Origin: Ulvibacter algarum
GTDB lineage: Bacteria; Bacteroidota; Bacteroidia; Flavobacteriales; Flavobacteriaceae
Length of the DNA: 64,000 nucleotides
Reading direction: 5' to 3'
Assembly (NCBI GenBank): GCA_947488905.1
Contig: CANLBJ010000002.1
Span: 310,001-374,000 of the forward strand
Shown here: piece after piece, positions 9,102 to 17,487 of the stretch
Layout: each line of letters begins with the position of its first letter
Position numbering within the stretch: position 1 is the stretch's first letter
The notes under the pieces: generated by a model
Told to the model about the DNA's origin: nothing
Databases searched by the model: none
The model's input: only the letters and a program-made list of their open reading frames with translations
Translations under genes and position numbers: made by a program

Positions 9102-11420
9102 TTAATATTCTACACAGTCATAGCAATCTGCTGGTAACTGATAGAGTGTTGTAATTTCATTTGGATTTAAGACTCTTCTATATACTCTAAGATCATCTAG
9201 GCTTCCTGTAAAGTTGTTTCCTAGTTCATAATTTATCAATGCATCTAGACCTATATCCATACCTAGCCCTTCATTTCTTAACACTCCGTCTCTCCATAAC
9301 TGTGCAAAATTATTTGCATCTCTAGTAACTACAAGATGGTGCCAGTCTGTGTTTTCCCAATCAACGTCAACTTCTTGGTTCCAGTCGTCATCCCAAAGAT
9401 TAAAAGGAGGATTTTCTGAGAAGACTAGTGGTGTGTTTAAATCATAAACTGCAATAGTAAAACTTTCATTTGGGGTGCTTCCTTTACTAAACAAGGTTTC
9501 TAAATCTCCAGCTTGTGTATTATTCATTTTAAACCATAGACTTACAGTTATATTGTCATTTGTTGTTAGCGAATTTTCATTTGTCACTGGTATAAGTATA
9601 CTAACTTCTCCATTGTAAAGTGACGCGCAGCCTTCGTTACCATCTCGATCAGTATCGTAATCATTATTGTCATTTATGATCATCCCAGAAATTAATTCTT
9701 TCGTTTGAAAGTCCCCAAAAGGCATGTAAATAACAAGATCATCTATTAATACTCCTGGGTTATCGCATAGTAAAGAGCAGTCTCTTTCTATAATATTAAA
9801 AGGAATAGGATTGTTTGCAGGGTCTAAAGAGTGAAGGTTAATCACTTCGCCTAAGCAGAAGCCAGTTTCATATACATTGTTTAGTATCTCAAAATTACCA
9901 GTGAATCCTGATAAAGTAAATTGAGTGAAAAATTGTCCAGAGCTTTCTATGTTAAATGTACTGGTGGTATACTGTCCTGTTTGTGTATCATCAACTAATG
10001 TTGCAGTTACTTCTCCATTGTTAAAATTAAGTGTAAAAGAGTTTGTGCCGTCTGTTACCCAAATACAATCGTTTAAAAAGGCGTTGAGTGTAGATTCATC
10101 ACAAATTTGATCATTACAGTTTTCTACGATTAGTGTAAGTTCATATACATTAAACTCTTCTGGATTATCTGTAGGTGAAACTCTAATATAGATTGTGTTC
10201 TCTGTATAAGGTGATTCTACCGCGTAGTTGTTTACTTCTGCAATAGGGGACTGATTAGTGATTGCGGCATCTTCTGTAAAATGATATGTAATTGTAAATC
10301 CAACCTCATTTTCACAATTATTATTTGCAAAGTTTAGATTAAAATATGCAAGGTCAAGAGAACTGTTAACACAACTCGTTAATACGTATTCTTGTTCATC
10401 AAAGCAGCTAAAGTCTGTTACTCCATCACAAGCTTCAACGACAATCTCTAATGGTTGTATTTCAAACTCACCCGTAGAGATTCTTTCTGTTCTGCGGTAA
10501 AGTGTTTGTGATGTTAACTCTAATGGTTCATTAGGGATGATACCTTCTGCAGGTACATTGTTAATGGCATCTTCTAATGTAAAGTGTAAAGTAGTAGAGA
10601 AAGGCAGTAATGCTACACAATCTTGAGAATCCCAATTAAAGCTAGTTGCTATAACAACTGTTGCTATCCCATCATTGTCATCATCACACTCTTGCTCTAC
10701 AATAAAAAAGTCGTGACACCCAAACTCTGTCTGGTTCATCATATTGCACTCAAGTTCTGCATTTTGTATGGCATCTTGTAATTCTGTATTGTTATTTACT
10801 TCTACATTATCTCCATTTTGCAATTGCATCATTACTGGAAAATTAAGGCTCACAAGGGTTCCTGCTTCAATATTTCCGATGAAAAAATAGAGCTCCTCAT
10901 TTGAGTTTATCTCTATAGTATCAATAAGTTCAAACTCTATATTATATATAGAAAACGATAAAGGGAAGACAAACTCTATACATGGTATGTCGTTATCCAT
11001 CTCTTGACAAGCCTCTACATAGGGTATTAATTCATCTTCAGAGTTTATTACAATTTGTGTATAATCACTCAGTGTTATTACTATAGGGTATACAATCTCT
11101 AGGTCAAATTTGTTATTAAGCTTAGTTATAAGTGCTATAACATCATCATAATCATTCTCATCATTAATGGTGATTGAAATATCATTTATAGTGATTGTAA
11201 GCGGTAAGTTTATAGAAAGACAGTCTGCAAGGTCTATAAAATCATCAAAAGAACGATCTTCTATTGCAGCTCTTTGTATTAAGGTTGCAATATCAGATCC
11301 TTCTGTGATACTATCTTCTACAGGAGGATTTTCTAAAACATTTTCATCATCTGAGCACGAACTAAATAAAAGAGCACTCCAGACAAATAGAATACTTAAT
11401 ATGTGTAAATAATTTTTCAT
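9102..11420 (-). CDS. Surface-exposed LamG-domain lipoprotein with internal repeats
   Basis: I chose the ATG at 11420; an upstream TTG at 11435 gives only five extra residues. The signal has lipobox FSSC (Cys 22) followed by SDDEN, the acidic pattern that marks surface-exported lipoproteins in Bacteroidetes. Residues about 70-230 hold four diverged repeats of 35-45 residues, each with an ITIND/VINSE/EINSN/EVNNN-x-ELxxxI pattern. Two beta domains follow (HFTLEDAINN and HFTEDAAITN), then a C-terminal LamG/jellyroll domain (about 560-770: NITVSLWFKM, WHHLVVTRD, GSLDDLRVYRRVL). There is no type IX sorting domain. The gene diverges from the ECF sigma gene and shares its GGTAGGGA element with fecR, so sigma-dependent expression is likely. 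A role in binding glycan or another surface ligand is inferred from LamG. Confidence 0.85.
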   Translation of the reverse strand: MKNYLHILSILFVWSALLFSSCSDDENVLENPPVEDSITEGSDIATLIQRAAIEDRSFDDFIDLADCLSINLPLTITINDISITINDENDYDDVIALITKLNNKFDLEIVYPIVITLSDYTQIVINSEDELIPYVEACQEMDNDIPCIEFVFPLSFSIYNIEFELIDTIEINSNEELYFFIGNIEAGTLVSLNFPVMMQLQNGDNVEVNNNTELQDAIQNAELECNMMNQTEFGCHDFFIVEQECDDDNDGIATVVIATSFNWDSQDCVALLPFSTTLHFTLEDAINNVPAEGIIPNEPLELTSQTLYRRTERISTGEFEIQPLEIVVEACDGVTDFSCFDEQEYVLTSCVNSSLDLAYFNLNFANNNCENEVGFTITYHFTEDAAITNQSPIAEVNNYAVESPYTENTIYIRVSPTDNPEEFNVYELTLIVENCNDQICDESTLNAFLNDCIWVTDGTNSFTLNFNNGEVTATLVDDTQTGQYTTSTFNIESSGQFFTQFTLSGFTGNFEILNNVYETGFCLGEVINLHSLDPANNPIPFNIIERDCSLLCDNPGVLIDDLVIYMPFGDFQTKELISGMIINDNNDYDTDRDGNEGCASLYNGEVSILIPVTNENSLTTNDNITVSLWFKMNNTQAGDLETLFSKGSTPNESFTIAVYDLNTPLVFSENPPFNLWDDDWNQEVDVDWENTDWHHLVVTRDANNFAQLWRDGVLRNEGLGMDIGLDALINYELGNNFTGSLDDLRVYRRVLNPNEITTLYQLPADCYDCVEY

Positions 11421-11475
11421 AATTTCTTTTTTCAAATTGGTTATGCTCGAGCTTCAATAATAAAACAGTTTAAAA

Positions 11476-11492
11476 TCTATTTTCCCTACCTT
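11476..11492 (-). promoter_or_regulatory. GGTAGGGA element before LamG lipoprotein (candidate ECF promoter)
   Basis: On the minus strand this reads CAAGGTAGGGAAAATA, about 60 bp before the lipoprotein ATG. In the same orientation relative to its gene, CAGGGTAGGGATTTTAA precedes fecR (12238-12252). I infer a target of the ECF sigma encoded between them. Confidence 0.5.
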
Positions 11493-11538
11493 GAATATTA
11501 AAAAAAAAATTCACTTCTTTGTAAAACCAAATAATAGA

Positions 11539-12054
11539 ATGAATAGAGAACTGCAAGATAACGTTTGTAAAAAAGAAATTTTTGATGCTATTTACACAAA
11601 ATACGCAAAGAACATTAGTGACTTCTTATATTATAAATATGGCAGTAAGCTACATCCTCAAGATAAAATGCAGGAGGCTTTTATTAAACTCTGGGAAAAC
11701 TGTAAAAAAGTAACCCCCTCAAAAGCAAAAAGTTTTTTGTTTACCACCGCAAATAATCTTTCTATTAATGAGTACAATCATCAAAAGGTGGTGCTTAAAT
11801 TTAATGAAAGTCCTCAAAAAACAATAAATCACGAAACTCCAGAATTTCTATTAAGAGAGAAGGAGCATAAAATAAAGATAGAAAATGCCATCGCGAGTTT
11901 AACAGAAGCAGAGCGTGTAGCATTTTTATTAAATAGAGTAGAAGGTAAGCGCTTTAAAGAAGTGGCAGCTTTACTAGATATTAGTGTGAAGGCTGTAGAA
12001 AAAAGAGTGTATGGTGCTTTAAAAAAGATAAGAAAGCAGATAGATGGCATTTAA
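11539..12054 (+). CDS. ECF RNA polymerase sigma factor
   Basis: This sigma-70-family (extracytoplasmic function) protein has 171 residues from the ATG at 11539. A TTG at 11491 would add 16 basic residues that homologs usually lack. Region 2 lies at about 15-80 (IYTKYAKNISDFLYYKYG, QDKMQEAFIKLWENC) and region 4 at about 115-165 (LTEAERVAFLLNRVEGKRFKEVAALLDIS, a helix-turn-helix for -35 recognition). The next genes are fecR and a TonB receptor, which fits a FecI-like cell-surface signalling system. It has no domain beyond regions 2 and 4. The divergent start of the LamG lipoprotein is only 118 bp away. Confidence 0.92.
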   Translation: MNRELQDNVCKKEIFDAIYTKYAKNISDFLYYKYGSKLHPQDKMQEAFIKLWENCKKVTPSKAKSFLFTTANNLSINEYNHQKVVLKFNESPQKTINHETPEFLLREKEHKIKIENAIASLTEAERVAFLLNRVEGKRFKEVAALLDISVKAVEKRVYGALKKIRKQIDGI

Positions 12055-12070
12055 TAACGCAAGTTTTTTA

Positions 12071-12079
12071 CTTCGGAAA
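12071..12079 (-). repeat. TTTCCGAAG dispersed motif copy
   Basis: The plus strand reads TTTTACTTCGGAAATGT, 17 bp after the sigma-factor stop. It shares the longer context of the copies at 26820 and 30468. Confidence 0.7.
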
Positions 12080-12126
12080 TGTTAATTTTTTATTTTATTT
12101 AGAAAATTTTTAAAGTTTAAATCAAA

Positions 12127-12170
12127 TTAAAAAAACCTCTAATCACTTGTTAGTGAGTATCTTGAGGCTT
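12127..12170 (+). terminator. Possible imperfect hairpin after ECF sigma gene
   Basis: CCTCTAATCACT and AGTGAGTATCTTGAGG can pair around a TGTT loop with bulges, followed by a short T-rich stretch. It may end the sigma transcript and so separate it from fecR. The fold is imperfect. Confidence 0.35.
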
Positions 12171-12237
12171 TGTGTGCTTCAATAAAAATAAGAGAAAATG
12201 GTTTTTCTTCTATTATTTTAAAAATAATTTAAAAACA

Positions 12238-12252
12238 GGGTAGGGATTTTAA
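12238..12252 (+). promoter_or_regulatory. GGTAGGGA element before fecR (candidate ECF promoter)
   Basis: GGGTAGGGATTTTAA lies 31 bp before the fecR ATG and matches the element in front of the LamG lipoprotein gene (11476-11492) in the same relative orientation. Confidence 0.5.
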
Positions 12253-12283
12253 TTTCTGAAATGTTATATACATATAGATTGCT

Positions 12284-13180
12284 ATGAAAGAGGAAAGTTT
12301 AATTAGAAAGTGGCTAGATTATGATCTAACCCCTGAGGAATTAAAAGTGCTAGAGGGATCTGAAGATTTTCAGACCCTCCAGCACATTTCCAATATAGCA
12401 GCTGGTGCCAAGGCTCCAGAATTTGATGTTGCCGCTTCACTTGCAGCATTGCCTATATCTCAACCTAAAGAAAAATCTCAAAGTATTTTTACAATCGCTA
12501 CTCTTGCAAAGATTGCAGCTGTGTTAGTGCTTGCTCTAGGTGTTTATTTTTATACAACAACACTAGACACAAATATTCAAACTCAATTTGCTAGAACAGA
12601 ATCAGTTGTTTTACCAGATGATTCTTCTGTTATTATAAATGCTGATACAGAATTAAGTTTTAATAAAAGCGCTTGGAAAACTAATAGAAACTTATCTTTA
12701 AACGGTGAAGCTTATTTTAAGGTTGCCAAAGGGGAGAAGTTTACGGTAGCAACTCCTGGAGGCTCAATAACTGTTTTAGGTACTCAATTTAATGTCAAGT
12801 ATAGAGACGATAAACTAGAAGTTACTTGTTATGAAGGCTCTGTTAAGGTAAGTGCGGGTACTGCAACTATAGTACTAGAACCAACACATAAGGTGATTTT
12901 AGAAAACAATAAAATCATTAAAAAATATAAAGACAACACAAATGCACCAACCTGGATAGCAGGAGAAAGCACTTTTGTAAGTGTACCTTATATAGATGTG
13001 ATTAGAGAATTTGAAAGACAATATAATGTGACTATAGAGACTCATGATGTAGATGTTGCTAAACTATTTACGGGTAGTTTTAAGCATCAAGATATTGAGA
13101 TAGCTTTAAAGACCATTATTTCCCCAATGCAATTAATAGTAACTAAAGAAGGAAAAAAGATTATAATATCGAGTGAATAA
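12284..13180 (+). CDS. FecR-family anti-sigma factor/regulator
   Basis: The 298-residue inner-membrane regulator passes the signal from a TonB receptor to an ECF sigma factor. An N-terminal cytoplasmic segment (1-65) binds sigma, one membrane helix follows (about 68-90, IATLAKIAAVLVLALGVYFY), and then comes the periplasmic FecR domain (about 100-200: VVLPDDSSVIINADTELSF, LNGEAYFKVAKGEKFTVATPGG, VLGTQFNVKY). The C-terminal DUF4974/STN-like domain (about 220-298, YIDVIREFERQYNVTIE, FTGSFKHQDIEIALKTI) is the usual contact for the receptor. The receptor gene overlaps its end by 8 bp. The 229-bp gap after the sigma gene holds the GGTAGGGA element, so transcription can start here separately. Confidence 0.94.
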   Translation: MKEESLIRKWLDYDLTPEELKVLEGSEDFQTLQHISNIAAGAKAPEFDVAASLAALPISQPKEKSQSIFTIATLAKIAAVLVLALGVYFYTTTLDTNIQTQFARTESVVLPDDSSVIINADTELSFNKSAWKTNRNLSLNGEAYFKVAKGEKFTVATPGGSITVLGTQFNVKYRDDKLEVTCYEGSVKVSAGTATIVLEPTHKVILENNKIIKKYKDNTNAPTWIAGESTFVSVPYIDVIREFERQYNVTIETHDVDVAKLFTGSFKHQDIEIALKTIISPMQLIVTKEGKKIIISSE

Positions 13181-15476
13181 AACGTTGCGAGTTTTTGTTC
13201 TAATTTCTACCCTCTATTTATTAGGGGTAAATCTACTTGCCGCACAATCTTCAGAAAAAGTACCTCTTGAAGATGCCTTACAACTTATAGAAACAGCTTA
13301 CCATATCAAGTTTTCTTTTGCAGATGAAGACATAGGCGGAAAAAGTATTTCGTTGCCAGATATGACCACTATGAGCAAAGATGAGATGGTATACTGGTTG
13401 CAGTTTACCACAAACTTGACTTTTGAAGTGTTATCTGAAAGATACATCTCCATTTATAAAAGTAACAGCACTATCACAAACAATGTAGAGGCATTAAGCG
13501 AGGTTTTAATATTTCATTATCTAGCCCCAGGTATTGCAAAAAATACAGATGGAAGTGTGACTGTTAACCCTTCTTCATTAGGTATATTACCTGGGCTTAT
13601 AGAGCCAGACGCCTTACAAACTATACAGGCTGTTCCTGGTATAACAAGTACAGAAGAAAAAATATCTAACATTAATGTTCGTGGTGGAGCTCACGATCAA
13701 AACCTTTTTCTTTATGAAGGTGTTAAAATGTATCAAACAGGACATTTTTTCGGATTAATATCTGGGTTTAATCCTTATTTGATTGATGAGGTTACCGTCT
13801 ACAAAAATGTTTCTTCTTCTCAATTTTCTGAGGGGATTTCTTCTGTGATTGACATTAGTTTAAAAGATAATATACAGGGAACTAATCAATCTGGTGCTGG
13901 TTTTAATTTTGTGGCGGCAGATGCTTTTTCAAATTTTAAAATTTCTAAAAACACCCGTTTAATGGTCTCTGGTAGAAGGTCATTAACAGATTTTGCTTAC
14001 ACACCCACTTACAGTCAATACAGTAGTAGGATTTTTCAGGACTCTGATTTTTCTAACAATCCTTCTTATACAAGCATTGATAGTGATGAGCAATTTTATT
14101 TTTATGATGCTTCTTTAAAAGTGATGCATGACTTCTCTGATGATGATCAAGTAAGTGCAAATTTACTTTTAATGGATAACAGCCTTAGTTATGCAGAAGA
14201 GGGCTCAGACGGAAGGTCTTCAGGGTCTTTAAGAAGTGGTCTCGAACAGCGTACAGTGCTGGCTAGTATAGATTATGAAAAATCACTATCCTCACAGTGG
14301 AATGTAAGAACACAGGCCTTTGCAAGTAAATATGCCTTAGAGGCTACTAATGTAGATGTGATTAATGATCAGCGATTGTTGCAAGAAAATAGCGTGACAG
14401 AATACGGGCTTAAACTAGATGCAAATTATATAGTATCTAAAAAAATGAGAACTAAATATGGCTATCATTTTACAGAAACAAGCGTAGAGAACTTAACAGA
14501 TGTAAATAGACCAGATTTCAGAAATTTTACTAGAGATGTTCTTAGGTTACATAGTTTGTATGGAGAGGTTCATTATACGTCTAAAAACCAAAAAATAAAA
14601 TTAAAAACTGGAGGTAGAGGTACTTACTATGAGAAATTTGACAATATAAGATTAGAACCTTTTGCAAATTTTCAATGGCAAGCAGATGAAGTGTTTTCAG
14701 TTGATATTTCCGCAGAGACAAAAAGCCAAACTACCTCTCAAATTATAGATTTACAAGATGATTTTTTAGGGATAGAAAAAAGGAGATGGGTGATAGCAGA
14801 TGAGCTAGATAACCCTATAGTTAGGGCAAAAAAACTCTCTGCAGGTGCTGGTTTTAGCAGAAAAAAACTAAATATAACTATTGAGGGGTATATTAAAGAA
14901 GTAAACGGAATTACTACAAGAGGTCAAGGTTTTCAAAATCAATTTGAATTTACAAAGGCAGTGGGTGATTATAATGTTAAAGGAGTAGATGTGTTATTGC
15001 AGAAAGAATGGAAAGGAGTTACTACGTGGTTAGGATATTCTTATGCCAGAAACAAGTATGATTTTAATGAATTGTTACCTCCTATTTTCCCTAATAATCT
15101 TGATATCAGTCACTCATTTAATGCTGCATTAACCTACAAAAGAAAAGGCTTGCAAGTAGGGCTGGGAGCGCGCTATAATACAGGAAAACCTTTTACTGCT
15201 CCTTTAGTGTCAACTCCTGTGATAGATGGAGAGATTACCTTTGAAACTCCTAACTCTTCTAGATTACCAGACTATTTTAAACTAGATTTTTCTACTACCT
15301 ATGTTTTTGAAATTTCAGAAAAAATGAGGGGTAGTATGGGGATTTCTATATGGAATATTTTGAACCGTGAGAATATAATAAATACTTATTATGTATTGAT
15401 TGACGGTACTCCAGTTATTGTTGAAAATAAGGCCTTAGATCTTACGCCAAACTTGAGCTTGAGACTTTATTTTTAA
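13173..15476 (+). CDS. TonB-dependent receptor with N-terminal STN signalling domain
   Basis: The 767-residue outer-membrane transporter starts at GTG inside the fecR end, a coupled overlap of 8 bp. A signal peptide (1-24, ending LLAAQ) precedes an STN/secretin domain (about 28-95, EDALQLIETAYHIKFSFADED). The STN domain links it to the FecR protein. The plug follows (about 105-220: NVRGGAHDQNLFLYEGVKMYQTGHFFG), then a 22-strand-type barrel ending in the aromatic LSLRLYF. There is no SusD-like gene next to it, so it is closer to FecA-type than to SusC-type systems. The substrate (a siderophore, vitamin or oligomer) cannot be told. Its stop overlaps the stop of the convergent DUF2254 gene by 4 bp. 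Confidence 0.93.
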   Translation: MNKTLRVFVLISTLYLLGVNLLAAQSSEKVPLEDALQLIETAYHIKFSFADEDIGGKSISLPDMTTMSKDEMVYWLQFTTNLTFEVLSERYISIYKSNSTITNNVEALSEVLIFHYLAPGIAKNTDGSVTVNPSSLGILPGLIEPDALQTIQAVPGITSTEEKISNINVRGGAHDQNLFLYEGVKMYQTGHFFGLISGFNPYLIDEVTVYKNVSSSQFSEGISSVIDISLKDNIQGTNQSGAGFNFVAADAFSNFKISKNTRLMVSGRRSLTDFAYTPTYSQYSSRIFQDSDFSNNPSYTSIDSDEQFYFYDASLKVMHDFSDDDQVSANLLLMDNSLSYAEEGSDGRSSGSLRSGLEQRTVLASIDYEKSLSSQWNVRTQAFASKYALEATNVDVINDQRLLQENSVTEYGLKLDANYIVSKKMRTKYGYHFTETSVENLTDVNRPDFRNFTRDVLRLHSLYGEVHYTSKNQKIKLKTGGRGTYYEKFDNIRLEPFANFQWQADEVFSVDISAETKSQTTSQIIDLQDDFLGIEKRRWVIADELDNPIVRAKKLSAGAGFSRKKLNITIEGYIKEVNGITTRGQGFQNQFEFTKAVGDYNVKGVDVLLQKEWKGVTTWLGYSYARNKYDFNELLPPIFPNNLDISHSFNAALTYKRKGLQVGLGARYNTGKPFTAPLVSTPVIDGEITFETPNSSRLPDYFKLDFSTTYVFEISEKMRGSMGISIWNILNRENIINTYYVLIDGTPVIVENKALDLTPNLSLRLYF

Positions 15477-16762
15477 GCTAATGCTTTCACAATCTTTTTT
15501 ATTCTTTTTCTATCTGTTTTTGAGTTAATAGAAGACTTTGCGTCTTGCAATAGCGTTTTTATTTCTACATCTACAACTGCTTTGTATTCTAATGAACAAA
15601 TATGTTTTTCATTTTTTAAATATGAAAGCATCCCTAATAATTTTTCTACAATTATAGGGTCGTGAGACGCGTAAGTGCGTAAAGTTGCCATTACATATTT
15701 TAATAAATTTTTAAATGACACTACTTCTATTTTGATGTGCTGTACTTCATCTATTATAATAGTGCCAGTATCTAGTTTGTGCATTCTCAAACCAAACAAT
15801 TCTGTTAGATAATCTATTGCATTTATTGCAGTCCCTGGATCATTAATACCCGGTGACATAGCCTTAATAGCTATTTCTGTTAGTTGTTTAAATGCTAATA
15901 CATAATTGTCTTCTACAATCTCGCCACGTGAAAAATTGATATTAGAGTAGATGTTCTGTAAAGTGTTTTCGTCTATTTCTTTTTCAGAAGCAATAAAGGA
16001 TTCGTGTTTTAGAACAAATGAACCTTTGGGTTTTAAGATGTGAATTTTTAGGTCGTTTGCTTCACAAATTTCGTGAATATTCCTGTAAGATATATTCTGA
16101 AAATATCCGCTTTTATCAATACTGTATCGTTTCCAGTTTTTAGTGTCTGGAAATTTGACAACCTTTTTTTTATTAGATTCTGTCTCTATAGTAGCTAAAA
16201 GTCGTTCGCGAGATTTGTCATAAATAGCATCTAGAATATTAGAAATTTGAATACTCTGTGACATATTATGAATAAAATAAATAAAAGCTGCTAAGCATAG
16301 TATAGTAAGTGCAATACCAATCATTATAGATAGTCCCGGTAGCATATAAGTCTTTGCATCTGGTTCTATAGAAAAGAGAGTAAAAATTAAGTATAAAATA
16401 GTAGCGAGGTAAGTACCTAATATAATTTGGTTCTTTTTATCGCTAACTAATCCAGGTAAAATTCTTGGAGAAAAATTACTAGAAGCTTGACTTAACAAAA
16501 GCATCACCATAGAAAAACTAAACACCATCATAGAGATAAGGCCTCCTATACAAACGCTAAAAATAGTAAGCGCCGTATCACCGTCTTGCAACATTAATTG
16601 AGGAGTTACCTCGAGTATTTTTTTTGAAATGCCAGTGTCTTCAATCCACGCCATTAAAAAGGCAAAATTAAAACCGAACAAAGCAAATAGAGTAGGGTAA
16701 AAGGCTATTTTACCTTGAATTGTATTAAAAAAAGTACCTAATCTTCTAAATATCTTAGTCAT
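15473..16762 (-). CDS. DUF2254-family membrane protein
   Basis: This family of unknown function is widespread in bacteria. The 429-residue protein has four predicted membrane helices in the first 170 residues (about 19-40, 63-92, 110-130, 138-167) and a large soluble C-terminal part with family motifs (ASSNFSPRILPGLVSDKKNQ, AIKAMSPGINDPGTAINAIDYL). The INDP motif is the most conserved feature of DUF2254. The gene appears monocistronic. It converges with the TonB receptor gene and diverges from hsp20. I see no clear TAnnTTTG box before it; CTAAGATA (16782) is a near match. Confidence 0.85.
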   Translation of the reverse strand: MTKIFRRLGTFFNTIQGKIAFYPTLFALFGFNFAFLMAWIEDTGISKKILEVTPQLMLQDGDTALTIFSVCIGGLISMMVFSFSMVMLLLSQASSNFSPRILPGLVSDKKNQIILGTYLATILYLIFTLFSIEPDAKTYMLPGLSIMIGIALTILCLAAFIYFIHNMSQSIQISNILDAIYDKSRERLLATIETESNKKKVVKFPDTKNWKRYSIDKSGYFQNISYRNIHEICEANDLKIHILKPKGSFVLKHESFIASEKEIDENTLQNIYSNINFSRGEIVEDNYVLAFKQLTEIAIKAMSPGINDPGTAINAIDYLTELFGLRMHKLDTGTIIIDEVQHIKIEVVSFKNLLKYVMATLRTYASHDPIIVEKLLGMLSYLKNEKHICSLEYKAVVDVEIKTLLQDAKSSINSKTDRKRIKKIVKALA

Positions 16763-16832
16763 AAATATGGTTAGTTATTGCTAAGATAAATCATAAAACT
16801 AATATGTTTCTTAAAATTCTGGTAAATGATAA

Positions 16833-16841
16833 CTTCGGAAA
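16833..16841 (-). repeat. TTTCCGAAG dispersed motif copy
   Basis: The plus strand reads AACTTCGGAAACGTT in the DUF2254-hsp20 intergenic region, giving the ACGTTTCCGAAG form of the motif on the minus strand. Confidence 0.7.
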
Positions 16842-16851
16842 CGTTCTTAAA

Positions 16852-16923
16852 TTGACAAAAAGACAGTTTAATTCTATTTATTTAAGACAGAATGACATAA
16901 AAACAGATTTGGAATTACTTTTG
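16852..16923 (+). promoter_or_regulatory. hsp20 upstream region with GACA/GACAG repeats and promoter-like box
   Basis: TTGACAAAAAGACAG (16852-16866) and AAGACAGAATGACATAAAAACAG (16884-16906) are direct relatives of each other. TACTTTTG (16916-16923) fits TAnnTTTG. The overlapping TTGG-N10-TTGA could also be a degenerate sigma-54 -24/-12 element, with A where C is expected. A heat-shock control role is an inference from the gene downstream. Confidence 0.4.
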
Positions 16924-16967
16924 ACTTAGACATAGCAACAAAGAAATTAATACTAAAAATATATACT

Positions 16968-17396
16968 ATGAAAACATTACAGAACACAAATGCTTGGTTG
17001 CCTTCTATTTTTGAAGATTTATTAAAAGAGGGTAGAATAGACGCTACAAATAATAAACATGTGGCTAATCGTATTAATATTATAGAGAATGAAAATGAGT
17101 TTGAACTCCAAATATTAGCGCCAGGTTTTACAAAAAAATCTTTTACTATTGAGTTAGAAAAAAACACGTTATTAGTAACTGGTACTACAGAAAAAGTAGA
17201 AGCTAATGATGAAAAAGAAACACTCAAGTTTACACGCAAAGAGTTTATGGTAAGCGGTTTTAAAAGATCATTTACATTACCAGAAACAATAGACGTTGAT
17301 GCTATAAAGGCAAACTATGAAAATGGAATTCTAGCAGTTACTTTACCAAAAAAAGAAGAAGTAGCAGTAACAAAAAAAATGGTTGAGATTTCGTAA
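16968..17396 (+). CDS. Small heat-shock protein, Hsp20/alpha-crystallin family
   Basis: This ATP-independent chaperone holds unfolding proteins during stress. The 142-residue protein has an N-terminal arm (1-40), the alpha-crystallin domain (about 42-135) with FELQILAPGFTKKSFTIELE and ENGILAVTLPKKEE, where the GILAVTLPK strand is the family signature, and a short C-terminal tail lacking a clear IxI motif. It is transcribed alone, with a strong terminator at 17428-17463. The 205-bp upstream region carries repeated GACA/GACAG elements and candidate promoter boxes. Confidence 0.95.
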   Translation: MKTLQNTNAWLPSIFEDLLKEGRIDATNNKHVANRINIIENENEFELQILAPGFTKKSFTIELEKNTLLVTGTTEKVEANDEKETLKFTRKEFMVSGFKRSFTLPETIDVDAIKANYENGILAVTLPKKEEVAVTKKMVEIS

Positions 17397-17427
17397 TAAC
17401 GAAATAGATTTGGTTGGTTAGTTAAGT

Positions 17428-17463
17428 CACCGTGCATTGCTCAATCGATGCACGGTTTTTTTG
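17428..17463 (+). terminator. Rho-independent terminator of hsp20
   Basis: ACCGTGCAT and ATGCACGGT form a perfect stem around TGCTCAATCG, followed by a run of seven T. It lacks a T-run in the other direction. Confidence 0.85.
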
Positions 17464-17487
17464 TGCCTAATTTTAACATTAGGTTTA

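Noticed and set aside
15477-16761. Frameshift or pseudogene in DUF2254
   Set aside because: The frame is intact with four helices and the INDP motif; only its stop overlaps the neighbour.
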